This document shows, piece after piece, positions 23,354-32,811 of a DNA stretch of 64,000 nucleotides (its first letter is position 1; every line of letters starts with the position of its first letter). The DNA lies in NCBI RefSeq assembly GCF_003264115.1, contig NZ_CP021912.1:248001-312000 (forward strand). The letters run 5' to 3'. A model generated the notes under the pieces. It did no database searches and was not told the origin of the DNA. It saw nothing but the letters and a program-made list of their open reading frames with translations. The stretch comes from Erythrobacter sp. KY5. Its GTDB lineage: Bacteria > Pseudomonadota > Alphaproteobacteria > Sphingomonadales > Sphingomonadaceae. A program made the position numbers and the translations under genes.

Positions 23354-24549
23354 GCAGCCTCAGGCACCTTGAAGCTTGCCGCACCGGAAGAAAGCTTATC
23401 AAAGAACTCGTCGATCTCAGCGTCACCGATCACCAGCGGCGGCAGGACGCGCAGTGTCTGATCGCCTGCGGCTACGGTGAGCAATTGATGGTTGTCGCGC
23501 AGATGCACGAAGAATGGCCGGCTTTCGACCTTCATTTTGATCCCCAGCATCAGCCCCTTGCCGCGCACCAGTTCGAAGAGCTCGGGATAGTTTCCGATGA
23601 ACTGCTCGAGACGTGTCCGGATACGCTCGCCCTTTTCGGCGACTTGCGCCAAGAATTCCTCGTTCGCGACCGCATCCATGACAGCCCCGCCAGCAGCCAT
23701 CGCCAAGGGATTGCCGCCATAGGTTGAGCCATGCGTGCCAAACGTCATGCCGCGTGCGGCCTTTTCTGTCGCAAGGACTGCGCCGATCGGAAAACCGCCA
23801 CCCAGGCCCTTTGCCGTGGCGAGGATGTCAGGCTCGATGCCGTAATGCTCGTATGCATACATCTTGCCCGTGCGAGCGACACCGCACTGCACTTCATCGA
23901 GAACAAGCATCAGATCATGTTGATCAGCCAGTTCACGCAGCCCCTTCATGAAATTGTCGGATGCAGGGCGAATGCCGCCTTCTCCCTGAATGGGCTCAAC
24001 CAGAAATCCAGCAGTCCGGGGACCGATAAATTCCTTGGCGGATTCCAGATTGTCGAATTCGGCGTATTTGAAACCCTCGAGCATTGGCGAGAAGCCGTGA
24101 TGCATCTTGGTCTGGTTGGACGCGCTGATGGTCGCCATCGTGCGGCCGTGAAACGCGTTGCTGAAGGTGATCAGCTCGAAGCGATCCTTATCGCCATCCT
24201 CGCCAGCGTTCTGGTGGTAGGCGCGTGCCGCCTTGATGGCACCCTCAACTGCCTCGGCTCCTGAATTGGTGAAGAAGACCGTGTCGGCGAAGGTGTTGTC
24301 GACCAGCTGTTGCGCGAGTTTTTCCCCCTGCGGGCTGCCGTAGAGGTTTGAAACATGCATCAGGGTCGCCGCCTGATCCTGTATCGCTTTGATCAGACCG
24401 GGATGTGAATGACCGAGCAGGTTCACCGCAATGCCGCTGGCAAAGTCGAGGTAGCGCGTGCCGTCTTCGTCAATGAGGTGACAATGCTCGCCTCGGACAG
24501 GCCGTACTCCGCAACGCGGATAGACAGGCATAAGCGGCGAAATCGACAT
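23350..24549 (-). CDS. argD: Acetylornithine aminotransferase
   Basis: From ATG 24549 ([15 protein letters not shown]) the enzyme has 399 aa, typical for the family. It transfers the amino group to N-acetylglutamate semialdehyde in arginine synthesis. PLP-site features are [29 protein letters not shown], the Asp in [17 protein letters not shown] and the PLP Lys in [14 protein letters not shown]. It is the first gene of argD-argF-hslO. It may also use succinyl-diaminopimelate pathway substrates, as DapC does in some bacteria. Confidence 0.95.
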   Translation of the reverse strand: MSISPLMPVYPRCGVRPVRGEHCHLIDEDGTRYLDFASGIAVNLLGHSHPGLIKAIQDQAATLMHVSNLYGSPQGEKLAQQLVDNTFADTVFFTNSGAEAVEGAIKAARAYHQNAGEDGDKDRFELITFSNAFHGRTMATISASNQTKMHHGFSPMLEGFKYAEFDNLESAKEFIGPRTAGFLVEPIQGEGGIRPASDNFMKGLRELADQHDLMLVLDEVQCGVARTGKMYAYEHYGIEPDILATAKGLGGGFPIGAVLATEKAARGMTFGTHGSTYGGNPLAMAAGGAVMDAVANEEFLAQVAEKGERIRTRLEQFIGNYPELFELVRGKGLMLGIKMKVESRPFFVHLRDNHQLLTVAAGDQTLRVLPPLVIGDAEIDEFFDKLSSGAASFKVPEAA

Positions 24550-24670
24550 GAGTTTAATCCCTGTTTGTATCTGCAGCTCAAAAGCAAATGGCGGCTCGTG
24601 CATGAGCCGCCAATCGCTTTGAGATAGGGCCGCTCACCTGATTGGTCAAACGGCCGGATGTTGAGAGTTT

Positions 24671-25465
24671 CTAGCCCTGCACCGGCACGAGGTTGACCGC
24701 CGAATACTTGCCGCGTCGATCAACTTCCAGGTCGAACTCGAACCGTTCACCTTCGTTGATTTCCGAGAGACCCGAGCGCTCAACCGCGCTGATGTGGACG
24801 AATGCATCGGGCTGACCGTCATCACGCACGAGGAAACCGAAGCCCTTCATGCTGTTGAAGAACTTCACGGTCCCGGTGGCTTTTTCGCCGGTAAGCTCAC
24901 GCTTAGGGGCACCGCCAGCTTGCTGCACAGCGATGACATCGCCGACGACCTGAAGATCCTGAGCGGAAACCTTGCCGCCGCGGTCGACGAGATTGAATTC
25001 TAGCTCCTGACCTTCGGCCAGACCTTCAAGGCCTGCGCGTTCAACAGCGCTGATGTGCACGAACACATCTTCACCGCCGCTTTCCTGCTGGATGAAGCCA
25101 AAGCCTTTCTGGCCATTGAAGAATTTCACGGTTCCCTTGCCGGTTCCAACGACCTGGGCTGGCATACGGTTGAAACCGCCACCACCAGCACCGCCGCCAC
25201 CAGCGCCACGGCCTCCGCCGCCTCCGCCGCCACGTGGGCCTCCGCCGAAGCCGCCGCCACCGCTGCGATCGCCGCCGCCGAAACGGTCGCCACCGCCACC
25301 GCCACCGCCATAGCGATCACCGCCACCAAAGCGGTCTCCACCACGATCATTTCCGTAATCGGAAGGAGGCGAGAACCCGTCACCGCCACCAAATGGATCA
25401 AAGCTGTCTTCGCCGAATCCGTCCCGCTTGTCCCGTCCGCGCCGACGTCCCCTGTCGTAACCCAT
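24671..25465 (-). CDS. Tandem cold-shock-domain protein with glycine/arginine-rich N-terminus
   Basis: The 264-aa protein has a low-complexity N-terminus (residues 1-100) rich in [18 protein letters not shown] repeats. Two cold-shock domains follow: CSD1 about 108-174, with RNP1 GFGFI and RNP2 VFVHI, and CSD2 about 197-262, with GFGFL and AFVHI. CSDs bind single-stranded RNA and DNA. The RGG-like tail resembles eukaryotic glycine-rich RNA-binding proteins. ATG at residue 101 could give a tail-less form, but the frame remains open and coherent from 25465. Confidence 0.88.
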   Translation of the reverse strand: MGYDRGRRRGRDKRDGFGEDSFDPFGGGDGFSPPSDYGNDRGGDRFGGGDRYGGGGGGGDRFGGGDRSGGGGFGGGPRGGGGGGGRGAGGGGAGGGGFNRMPAQVVGTGKGTVKFFNGQKGFGFIQQESGGEDVFVHISAVERAGLEGLAEGQELEFNLVDRGGKVSAQDLQVVGDVIAVQQAGGAPKRELTGEKATGTVKFFNSMKGFGFLVRDDGQPDAFVHISAVERSGLSEINEGERFEFDLEVDRRGKYSAVNLVPVQG

Positions 25466-25754
25466 AACTTAGTACGTACCTTACCACGCTGCCCGACCTC
25501 CAAATCGCTGGTAACGTGGGCAACAAGCCGTTCCAGACGAAGAATCACGCTCCCACATCCGGAGAGAGCACTTCTTTGATTTAGTCATAGCGCACAAAGC
25601 GACGCTATGCGAATGATTTAACTCGAAGCAGCGTTCTGACGTAAAATTGTGACAATTTCGAGCGATTCTTTCGGCCAGGCCGGTATTGCAAGCGGCTGGA
25701 AGCGAGGGCATTGCTTCGAGCGTCGCGAATTTTCAGACGAAAGCAAAAGAAACC

Positions 25755-26186
25755 ATGCCCGACTTTCGCAAGCTCTCCAGTTCAATGTTTGCCAGTCCGC
25801 AAATCGGCCCGGAAGATATCGACGCCGCCAAGGATCAGGGCATCGCCATGATCGTTAACAATCGGCCCGATGGCGAGGAGCCCAGCGCCCCGCAGAGCGA
25901 TGAGATCGCGGCCCTGACACGCGAAGCTGGCCTTGACTACGTCGCAATCCCGATCGGACATTCCGGTTTCAGCGAGCCTCAGGTCGACGAGATGGTTGCC
26001 GCGCTCGAAGCCGCTGACGGGCCCGTACTCGCTTATTGCCGCTCTGGAACACGCTCGACGTTTCTCTGGGCGCTTGCCCAGGCGAAGAGCGGCGCCTCTC
26101 CGGACGAGATCGTCAGCGCGGCGATGGCCGCTGGCTATGATGTAAGCCCAATCCGGCCAATGCTGGACATGTTTGCCGCGCGCTAA
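25755..26186 (+). CDS. DUF442/TIGR01244-family sulfurtransferase-phosphatase-like protein
   Basis: The 143-aa protein starts MPDFRKLSSSMFASPQIGPEDI and has VNNRPDGEE, IPIGHSGFSEPQ and the P-loop VLAYCRSGTRS with C-x5-R catalytic geometry. The family comprises small dual-specificity-phosphatase-like proteins, including the Blh domain linked to sulfide metabolism. The substrate here is unknown. ATG 25755 is chosen because similarity begins at MPDF. The following membrane protein starts 33 bp later on the same strand. Confidence 0.88.
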   Translation: MPDFRKLSSSMFASPQIGPEDIDAAKDQGIAMIVNNRPDGEEPSAPQSDEIAALTREAGLDYVAIPIGHSGFSEPQVDEMVAALEAADGPVLAYCRSGTRSTFLWALAQAKSGASPDEIVSAAMAAGYDVSPIRPMLDMFAAR

Positions 26187-26219
26187 AGTCCGCGTTGCAG
26201 CAAGTGATTCGATCCAGCC

Positions 26220-26618
26220 ATGGATATACCCGCTCTCCTGGTGCAGTTTGTCGGATCGCTAATCGCGATTTTTGCGCTTTTCGCTCTGGCGAGGTGGCTC
26301 AAGCTCGGAGGCAAGCCGACCCTCGAAACCGAAGCTGACGCGCGAAGAGCAGCCGGGGAGGTCATGGACGGTTATGAAGCGCAGCGTGTATCTATCGCAC
26401 GCGGCGGGGCGGCCGTGCTTACCCGTGACGCAGCGGGCCAGATCCTCGTTATCAAGCGCCATGGCAACCAGTTTGCCGGTCGACTGCTCGATGGAAAGGC
26501 ATCGGTCCGCGAGGAAGTCGATGCGCTCGTGGTCGATCCGGGTGAAGCGCGATTCGGAACGGTACGGCTCGCTCTCGATGATCCCGGATATTGGGCCGAC
26601 GCGATCAACCGGCTATAG
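26220..26618 (+). CDS. Small membrane-anchored protein of unknown function
   Basis: The 132-aa protein has one N-terminal transmembrane helix (about residues 6-25, LVQFVGSLIAIFALFALARW). A soluble domain follows, with RRAAGEVMDGYEAQRVSIARGGAAVLTRDAAGQILVIKRHGNQF and a C-terminal GTVRLALDDPGYWADAINRL. I do not recognise the family. It lies between the DUF442 gene and the sterol-desaturase-like gene with short gaps, so an operon is likely. Confidence 0.75.
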   Translation: MDIPALLVQFVGSLIAIFALFALARWLKLGGKPTLETEADARRAAGEVMDGYEAQRVSIARGGAAVLTRDAAGQILVIKRHGNQFAGRLLDGKASVREEVDALVVDPGEARFGTVRLALDDPGYWADAINRL

Positions 26619-26626
26619 AGGATTCG

Positions 26627-27598
26627 ATGCCGGATTTCTCACCTACCCAATATGCAGTGCCACTGTTCGTTCTGGCAGTGCTGGCCGAAATGGTCTGGTC
26701 ACGCTTGCGCCGTCCGGAGGCATACGAGCCGATGGACACGCTTGTCAGTCTCGCTTTCGGACTTGGTTCGACAGTGGCTGGCGCGCTTTTCGGCGGGTTT
26801 GCCGCCTATGTGTTCATAGAGGCCTACGAATACCGTCTGTTCGATTTTGGGCCTGAATGGTGGGCGGTCTGGTGGGCCTGGCCGCTGTGTTTCGTACTGG
26901 ATGATCTCAAATATTACTGGGTCCATCGCGCAGGCCATCGCATCCGCTGGATGTGGGCAAGCCATGTGAACCACCACTCATCACAGCACTACAACCTTTC
27001 GACTGCGCTAAGGCAGAGCTGGACCGGCGCTTTCACGTTCGGCCTGCTGTTCGCGATCCCTCTCGTGCTGCTCGGCTTTCATCCGCTGATGATCGCGATC
27101 TGTGGCGGCTTCAATCTCATCTACCAGTTTTGGATCCACACCGAGTCAATCGACCGCATGCCTCGCTGGTTTGAGGCGGTCATGAACACGCCGAGCCACC
27201 ACCGCGTCCACCACGCAACCAATCCGCGCTATCTCGACCGCAACTATGCGGGCGTTTTCATCGTCTGGGACAAGATGTTCGGCACCTTCGAGCCAGAGCG
27301 CGACGAAGAACAGATCCGCTACGGCATTATCAAACAGCTAGGCTCGTTCAACCTGCTGTGGGCTGTGTTTCACGAATGGATCGGCATGGTGCGCGATATC
27401 TGGAGCGCGCCGTGGAAGCACAAACTTTCCTACCTCCTTCGCGAGCCCGGCTGGACGCATGACGGCAGCCGCGACACATCCGACACGATCCGCGCGCGCT
27501 GGCTGGAGCGGCAAGACGCACAGACAACGCATGCCGATGCCGCCACAAATTCGGTTGCGACAAGAAACCCGATTGAAAGCCCTGGCCAAGCTGCCTAA
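26627..27598 (+). CDS. Sterol desaturase / fatty acid hydroxylase superfamily protein
   Basis: From ATG 26627 the 323-aa integral membrane protein has the di-iron histidine clusters of the superfamily: HRAGH at residues 100-104, HVNHH at 113-117 and HHRVHH at 191-196. Transmembrane helices surround them. Members hydroxylate or desaturate sterols, hopanoids, carotenoids or fatty acids. It starts 8 bp after the preceding small membrane gene. A GMC oxidoreductase follows 24 bp after its stop, suggesting sequential oxidation of a hydrophobic substrate. Confidence 0.92.
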   Translation: MPDFSPTQYAVPLFVLAVLAEMVWSRLRRPEAYEPMDTLVSLAFGLGSTVAGALFGGFAAYVFIEAYEYRLFDFGPEWWAVWWAWPLCFVLDDLKYYWVHRAGHRIRWMWASHVNHHSSQHYNLSTALRQSWTGAFTFGLLFAIPLVLLGFHPLMIAICGGFNLIYQFWIHTESIDRMPRWFEAVMNTPSHHRVHHATNPRYLDRNYAGVFIVWDKMFGTFEPERDEEQIRYGIIKQLGSFNLLWAVFHEWIGMVRDIWSAPWKHKLSYLLREPGWTHDGSRDTSDTIRARWLERQDAQTTHADAATNSVATRNPIESPGQAA

Positions 27599-27622
27599 CC
27601 TCCCTCGCCAAGAGGAGAGAAT

Positions 27623-29218
27623 ATGGAAAGCTTTGACTACATCGTCATTGGCGGTGGCAGCGGCGGCAGCGCAGTGGCGGGCCGCCTCGCGGTCGATGGA
27701 ACACGGCGGGTCTGCCTGCTCGAAGCGGGCGGCCGCAACGACAACATTCTGATCAAGACGCCCGGCTTCATGCCCTTCATTCGCAATTCGTCGAATTACA
27801 AGTTCGATACCGTCCCGCAAAAGGGCCTGAACGGCCGCATCGGATACCAACCGCGCGGCAAGGGCCTCGGCGGCTCGTCGGCTATCAACGCGATGGTCTA
27901 TATCCGCGGCAACAAGTGGGATTACGACAATTGGGCCGAGATGGGTTGTACCGGCTGGGCCTATGACGACGTTTTGCCGTATTTCCGCAAGGCTGAGTCG
28001 AACGAGAACGGCGGGGACGAGTATCACGGCAGCGGCGGCCCGCTTTTCGTCTCGAACCAGCGCGCACCTAACCCGACGAGCCATGCTTTCGTTGAAGGCG
28101 CAGCGTCCCTTCAGCTGCGAACCAATGACGATTTCAACGGCGAGCAACAGTCCGGCTTCGGCATCTACCAGGTCACACAGCGCGACGGTGAGCGGTGGTC
28201 TGCCGCGCGCGGTTATGTCGAGCCGATCCGCGAACAGGGCAATTTTGCGGTAAGAACGAACACTCTGGTCGAGAAGCTGGTAATCGAGGATGGACGTGTC
28301 ACCGGCGTGCAGATTCGCGAAGGCAAGAAGTCGAAGACCTTGTACGCAAAGCATGGCGTGATCCTTTCAGCCGGTGCCTTTGGCTCGCCTCAGATCTTGA
28401 TGCTTTCCGGGATCGGGCCTGCCAATCACCTCAAGGAACATGGCATCGACGTCGTGCTCGACAAGCCAGCTGTGGGTTCCGAGCTTCAGGACCACATCGA
28501 CTATGTATCAGGCTGGGAAACGACCAGCGATGTGCCGATTGGCGGAACTTTGAAAGGCACGCTCAAGATGGCGGCGGCTGTATTGGAACATCGCCGCAAG
28601 CGCACCGGAACCATGACCACGTGCTTCGCCGAAGCGGGCGGGTTCTGGCAGGTCATGGATGAAGCGCCGGCACCGGACGTGCAATGGCATTTTGTGCCAG
28701 CGGTGCTCGAAGATCATGGGCGTCAAAACGTGAAGGGTTACGGCTTTTCGCTTCACGCATGCGTGCTGCGACCGGAAAGCCGAGGGACAGTGCGCCTTGG
28801 ATCGCGTGATGCGGCGGCGGCTCCGGTTATCGACCCCAATTTCCTCGATGATGATCGAGACATTGCGGTTCTGCGTGAGGGCGTTCGCCTGTCGCACCGG
28901 ATCGTCGATACGCCCGCCATGCAAGTCTATGGTCCGACAGACCGCCATCCCGTTGACCTCCACGATAACGAGGCTCTCGATCACCTGATCCGTGAGCGTG
29001 CTGATACGGTTTACCATCCGGTTGGCACATGCCGCATGGGCGCGGATGACGATGCGGTCGTCGACCCAACGCTCAAGGCGCGCGGGATCGAAGGCCTCTG
29101 GATCGCGGATGCGAGCATCATGCCCAAGATCGTGAGTGGCAACACCAACGCTCCCAGCATCATGATCGGCGAACGCTGCGCTGACTTCATCAAGGCGGCT
29201 GAGAAGGCAGGCGCCTGA
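27623..29218 (+). CDS. GMC-family FAD-dependent oxidoreductase (alcohol/choline dehydrogenase-like)
   Basis: The 531-aa flavoprotein has the N-terminal FAD motif IVIGGGSGGSAVAGRLA and GKGLGGSSAINAMVYIRG. Its C-terminal catalytic residues are His465 in VYHPVGTCRMG and Asn509 in SGNTNAPS. GMC enzymes oxidise alcohols to aldehydes with electrons passed on through FAD. Its closest look is to AlkJ/choline-dehydrogenase-like enzymes. It is co-directional with the hydroxylase gene 24 bp upstream and ends at a bidirectional terminator. Confidence 0.94.
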   Translation: MESFDYIVIGGGSGGSAVAGRLAVDGTRRVCLLEAGGRNDNILIKTPGFMPFIRNSSNYKFDTVPQKGLNGRIGYQPRGKGLGGSSAINAMVYIRGNKWDYDNWAEMGCTGWAYDDVLPYFRKAESNENGGDEYHGSGGPLFVSNQRAPNPTSHAFVEGAASLQLRTNDDFNGEQQSGFGIYQVTQRDGERWSAARGYVEPIREQGNFAVRTNTLVEKLVIEDGRVTGVQIREGKKSKTLYAKHGVILSAGAFGSPQILMLSGIGPANHLKEHGIDVVLDKPAVGSELQDHIDYVSGWETTSDVPIGGTLKGTLKMAAAVLEHRRKRTGTMTTCFAEAGGFWQVMDEAPAPDVQWHFVPAVLEDHGRQNVKGYGFSLHACVLRPESRGTVRLGSRDAAAAPVIDPNFLDDDRDIAVLREGVRLSHRIVDTPAMQVYGPTDRHPVDLHDNEALDHLIRERADTVYHPVGTCRMGADDDAVVDPTLKARGIEGLWIADASIMPKIVSGNTNAPSIMIGERCADFIKAAEKAGA

Positions 29219-29301
29219 CAAAGTCCGCCCGCAGCGTAAAGCCGCTGTGCAGCGCTTCTGGCGAGAATGCGGGCCCTGATTGGCGTGCGAAAACGAAAAA
29301 G

Positions 29302-29330
29302 AGGCCGGAGCGAACATGCCGCTCCGGCCT
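29302..29330. terminator. Bidirectional terminator between GMC oxidoreductase and amtB
   Basis: AGGCCGGAGCG (29302-29312) and CGCTCCGGCCT (29320-29330) form an 11-bp perfect stem with a 7-nt loop. TTTATC follows on the plus side, and CTTTTTCGTTTT follows on the minus side, so it is strongest for the leftward amtB transcript but can serve both convergent genes. Confidence 0.88.
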
Positions 29331-29421
29331 TTATCAGTCTGTTCGTTCGCAGGAGGAACGTCTTTTGGCGGGAAGAGGGGGAGAAGAGAGAGAGAGCCTC
29401 CCCCCGCCAAACTGTTTGCGC

Positions 29422-30747
29422 TCAGGTTCGAGCGAATTCGGGATAGGCCTCCACACCGATCTCGGCATGATCCAGGCCCGCAATCTCTTCTTCTTCCGTC
29501 GGACGCACGCCGATGGTGTATTTGAGAGCGAGCCAGACGATGGCTGATGCAAGGCTGACCCAGACAGCGGTGAGCAACACACCGACCAGCTGGCCGAGGA
29601 AGGTCGCATCGCCTGTCCAGGCAACGATCAGCGTGCCCCAGATACCCGCAAACAAGTGGACCGGGATCGCGCCGACCACGTCGTCGATCTTGAACTTGTC
29701 GAGCATGGGAACGGTGAGCACCACGATCACGCCGCCGATGCCGCCGATCAGGATCGACTGGCCCACGGTCGGGGCGAGCGGCTCTGCAGTGATCGAGACG
29801 AGGCCGGCCAGCGCGCCGTTGAGCGCCATGGTGACGTCAGCCTTCTTGTACATCACCTGGGTCAGGATGATCGCGACGACCACGCCGGCACAGGCCGCCA
29901 TATTGGTGTTCACAAAGATCTTTGAGACATCGGAAGCATCGCCAACCGTGCCCATCGCCAGCTGCGATGCGCCGTTGAAGCCGAACCAGCCGAGCCAAAG
30001 GATGAAGGTACCAAGCGTTGCGAGCGGGATGTTCGCGCCGGGAAAGACGTTGACCCTGCCATCCGCGCCATAGCGACCGACGCGCGCTCCGATGATGAGA
30101 GCGCCGACGAGAGCCGCCCAGCCCCCGGTCGAGTGGACCAGCGTCGAACCGGCAAAGTCGCTAAAGCCGTGAACGCTGTCGAGATAGCCTCCGCCCCACT
30201 CCCAACTGACCACGACCGGGTAGATCACGCCGGTAAGCACGGTCACGAAAATGAAGAACGGTACGATCTTCACACGCTCGGCCACCGTGCCCGAGACGAT
30301 CGAAGCGGTGGTGGCGCAGAACACCATCTGGAAGAACCAGTCGGACGCGACCGAATATCCGGTCCCTGTGTCGGCTTCACCTACGCCCTGCATCGAATAC
30401 GGCGCGGAGCCGATACCGAACAGGCCGAGCGAACCCTCGGCGAAACCGGGATAGGCAATCGAATAGCCGATCACCCAGAACATCAGGCCCGCAATCGAAT
30501 AGAGGCCGATATTCTTGATACATTGAGTGGACGTGTTCTTGGCACGCACAAGGCCCGCTTCGAGCATGGCAAAACCAGCGGCCATCCACATGACGAGGAA
30601 ACCGCCGATCAGAAACAGCAGCGTGTTGAAGATGTAGGCGGTGCCAGCCGACACAACTTCGGCGTCAGGCACGGCAGCAAGAGCGGGCTGCGCGGCAAAG
30701 GCCGAACCTGCAATCAGGGCAACGCCGGTGAGGAGAGGTTTTTTCAT
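29422..30747 (-). CDS. amtB: Ammonium transporter
   Basis: The 441-aa protein has a signal-peptide-like N-terminus (MKKPLLTGVALIAGSAFAAQPALA) and about eleven membrane helices. Amt signatures include FAMLEAGLVRAKNTSTQC, FVDFAG-type GFSDFAGSTLVHSTGGWAALVGAL and the helix-5 and helix-10 regions around the pore histidines. It imports ammonium across the inner membrane and is gated by GlnK, encoded 17 bp upstream. Both are expressed from a sigma-54 promoter. Confidence 0.96.
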   Translation of the reverse strand: MKKPLLTGVALIAGSAFAAQPALAAVPDAEVVSAGTAYIFNTLLFLIGGFLVMWMAAGFAMLEAGLVRAKNTSTQCIKNIGLYSIAGLMFWVIGYSIAYPGFAEGSLGLFGIGSAPYSMQGVGEADTGTGYSVASDWFFQMVFCATTASIVSGTVAERVKIVPFFIFVTVLTGVIYPVVVSWEWGGGYLDSVHGFSDFAGSTLVHSTGGWAALVGALIIGARVGRYGADGRVNVFPGANIPLATLGTFILWLGWFGFNGASQLAMGTVGDASDVSKIFVNTNMAACAGVVVAIILTQVMYKKADVTMALNGALAGLVSITAEPLAPTVGQSILIGGIGGVIVVLTVPMLDKFKIDDVVGAIPVHLFAGIWGTLIVAWTGDATFLGQLVGVLLTAVWVSLASAIVWLALKYTIGVRPTEEEEIAGLDHAEIGVEAYPEFART

Positions 30748-30764
30748 GGAATGGGTCCCCCGGA

Positions 30765-31199
<435 letters not shown>

Positions 31200-31328
31200 T
31201 CAGGCGCTTCCTTCGCACCTGCACAAAAGTCCGTGCCTACACTTTAAGCATTTGTTTATTTTTTGAGCAGCACGCGTTGATTTGCCGCAAATATCGAGGC
31301 TGAGGTGGCACTTTGTAACCCGCTGCTC

Positions 31329-31886
31329 TCAATCTCCCGCAATATATTGCGTCGTCGCGCGGGTGGGTAGGCCGTCAATGCTGCTGGTGCGAGACGCGAC
31401 TTTCGCCTTCCATTGCTCCGGGTCAGACTGGCGATGCGCTTTCTTCAGTGTTTCGCGCTCACCTTCCAGGGTCATGAAAGGAACGCCCCAGCCACAGCTG
31501 GTCTGCACGCTGTCGATATCGATCACGAAAATCTGGCGCGTGCCGGGCAGCAGCGTGAAATTGGCCGCAAGCGCCTCCCACTCGGCGTCCTGAGGCAGCA
31601 CGGGCCTTCCGCGACCATAAATGCGCAGGATCAGCGCTGGCCGTTCGAAGTTGCAAAACATGATAGTGATGCGGCCATCGGCAGCAAGGTGCGCGTGGGT
31701 TTCATTGCCCGATCCGCCCAGGTCGAGATAGGCTACCTTTCCCGGCTCCAGAACACGGAAGGCGTCATAACCCTTGGGGCTGAGATTGATGCGACCTTCG
31801 GGCGCGGCGGTCGCGACGAAGAACATCGGCTGCTTCTCGATCATCGCCGCGTGCTTGGGCTCTAGCGCATCGAAGAAATCAGACAT
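31329..31886 (-). CDS. Pyridoxamine 5'-phosphate oxidase-family (split-barrel flavin) protein
   Basis: The 185-aa protein has the split-barrel pattern of PNPOx-like flavin or F420-type proteins: PMFFVATAAPEGRINLSPKGYDAFRVL, VAYLDLGGSGNETHAHLAADGRITIMFCNF and LRIYGRGRPVLPQD. The conserved C-terminal DSVQTSCGWGVPFM is typical of the subfamily annotated as PNPOx-related. Substrate unknown. It lies 12 bp after the alpha/beta hydrolase gene, same strand. Confidence 0.87.
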   Translation of the reverse strand: MSDFFDALEPKHAAMIEKQPMFFVATAAPEGRINLSPKGYDAFRVLEPGKVAYLDLGGSGNETHAHLAADGRITIMFCNFERPALILRIYGRGRPVLPQDAEWEALAANFTLLPGTRQIFVIDIDSVQTSCGWGVPFMTLEGERETLKKAHRQSDPEQWKAKVASRTSSIDGLPTRATTQYIAGD

Positions 31887-31898
31887 GTCCTTCGTCTC

Positions 31899-32774
31899 CT
31901 AATCCTTGAGGAAGTCTCGCACGACCCCGATGAAGCGGTCAAACTGATCGTGGTGAAGCCAGTGGCCGGCCTTTTCGAACTCGATGACCTTCGCCGTATT
32001 GAAGTGCTCGATCCGGCCATCTTTCTCCGGGTTTGAAGCCCAGCTGTCGGCGCCGTACATCAATAGCGTGGGACAGGTGATCGCGCCCCAGGTGGCTTCC
32101 ATGAATTCGTCAGCAATGTCCTCGACGCCCCAGACGTTGAGATGCGGATCGAATTTCCAGCTATACGTGCCGTCTTCATTGCGGTTGACGCCGTGGATGG
32201 TGAGGTGGCGCGCCTGGGTCTCGGTGAGATAGGAGTTCTCCTCGATCATCCGGGCAAAGGCGGCCTCGATGCTCTCATATTTGCGTGGGCTTCGCCCGGC
32301 GGCCTTGCGCTTCTTCTCGATCCATTCGCGCATGCGCTCTGGATAGGGCGTCTCGCGCTGCTTTTCCTTCCATTCGGGCGAAGGGCCCAAACCTTCAATC
32401 GCCACAAGCTTGGCCACCATTTCAGGGAACATGCCGGAATAGCGCAGCGCGACATTGCCGCCCATCGAGTGCGACACGATCCGCACCGGGCCGACGCCGA
32501 GCTGGTGGATCAGTTGGGCGAGGTCATAGACCATGTCACCCGCGCCGTAATTGCCGTCGGACACCCAGTCGCTGTCGCCGTGGCCCCGGTGGTCCATCGC
32601 GATGACATGGTATTCGTCACGCAGTGCCTCGGCGGTCCAGTCCCAGCTGCGGGCGTGGTCGCGTCCACCATGGACGAGCACTAATGGCGGCTTTCCCCTG
32701 CCTCCCCAATCCTCGTAATTGAGCTTGAGGCGCTGAGAGATGAAGCTCTGTGAAGTGGGACCTGATCCGTTCAT
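31899..32774 (-). CDS. Alpha/beta-fold hydrolase
   Basis: The 291-aa cytosolic hydrolase has the oxyanion region VLVHGGRDHARSWDW and VIAMDHRGHGDSDW. The nucleophile elbow is SHSMGGN near residue 113. A late acid-His pair is in KVIEFEKAGHWLHHDQF. The cap region is charged and helical (IEKKRKAAGRSPRKYE). The substrate cannot be assigned. It is 37 bp downstream of prfC, reading the same way, and followed by the PNPOx-like gene. Confidence 0.9.
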   Translation of the reverse strand: MNGSGPTSQSFISQRLKLNYEDWGGRGKPPLVLVHGGRDHARSWDWTAEALRDEYHVIAMDHRGHGDSDWVSDGNYGAGDMVYDLAQLIHQLGVGPVRIVSHSMGGNVALRYSGMFPEMVAKLVAIEGLGPSPEWKEKQRETPYPERMREWIEKKRKAAGRSPRKYESIEAAFARMIEENSYLTETQARHLTIHGVNRNEDGTYSWKFDPHLNVWGVEDIADEFMEATWGAITCPTLLMYGADSWASNPEKDGRIEHFNTAKVIEFEKAGHWLHHDQFDRFIGVVRDFLKD

Positions 32775-32811
32775 GCGGTTCCAATGGCGCGAAGTTGCGC
32801 GGCTCGCAACC

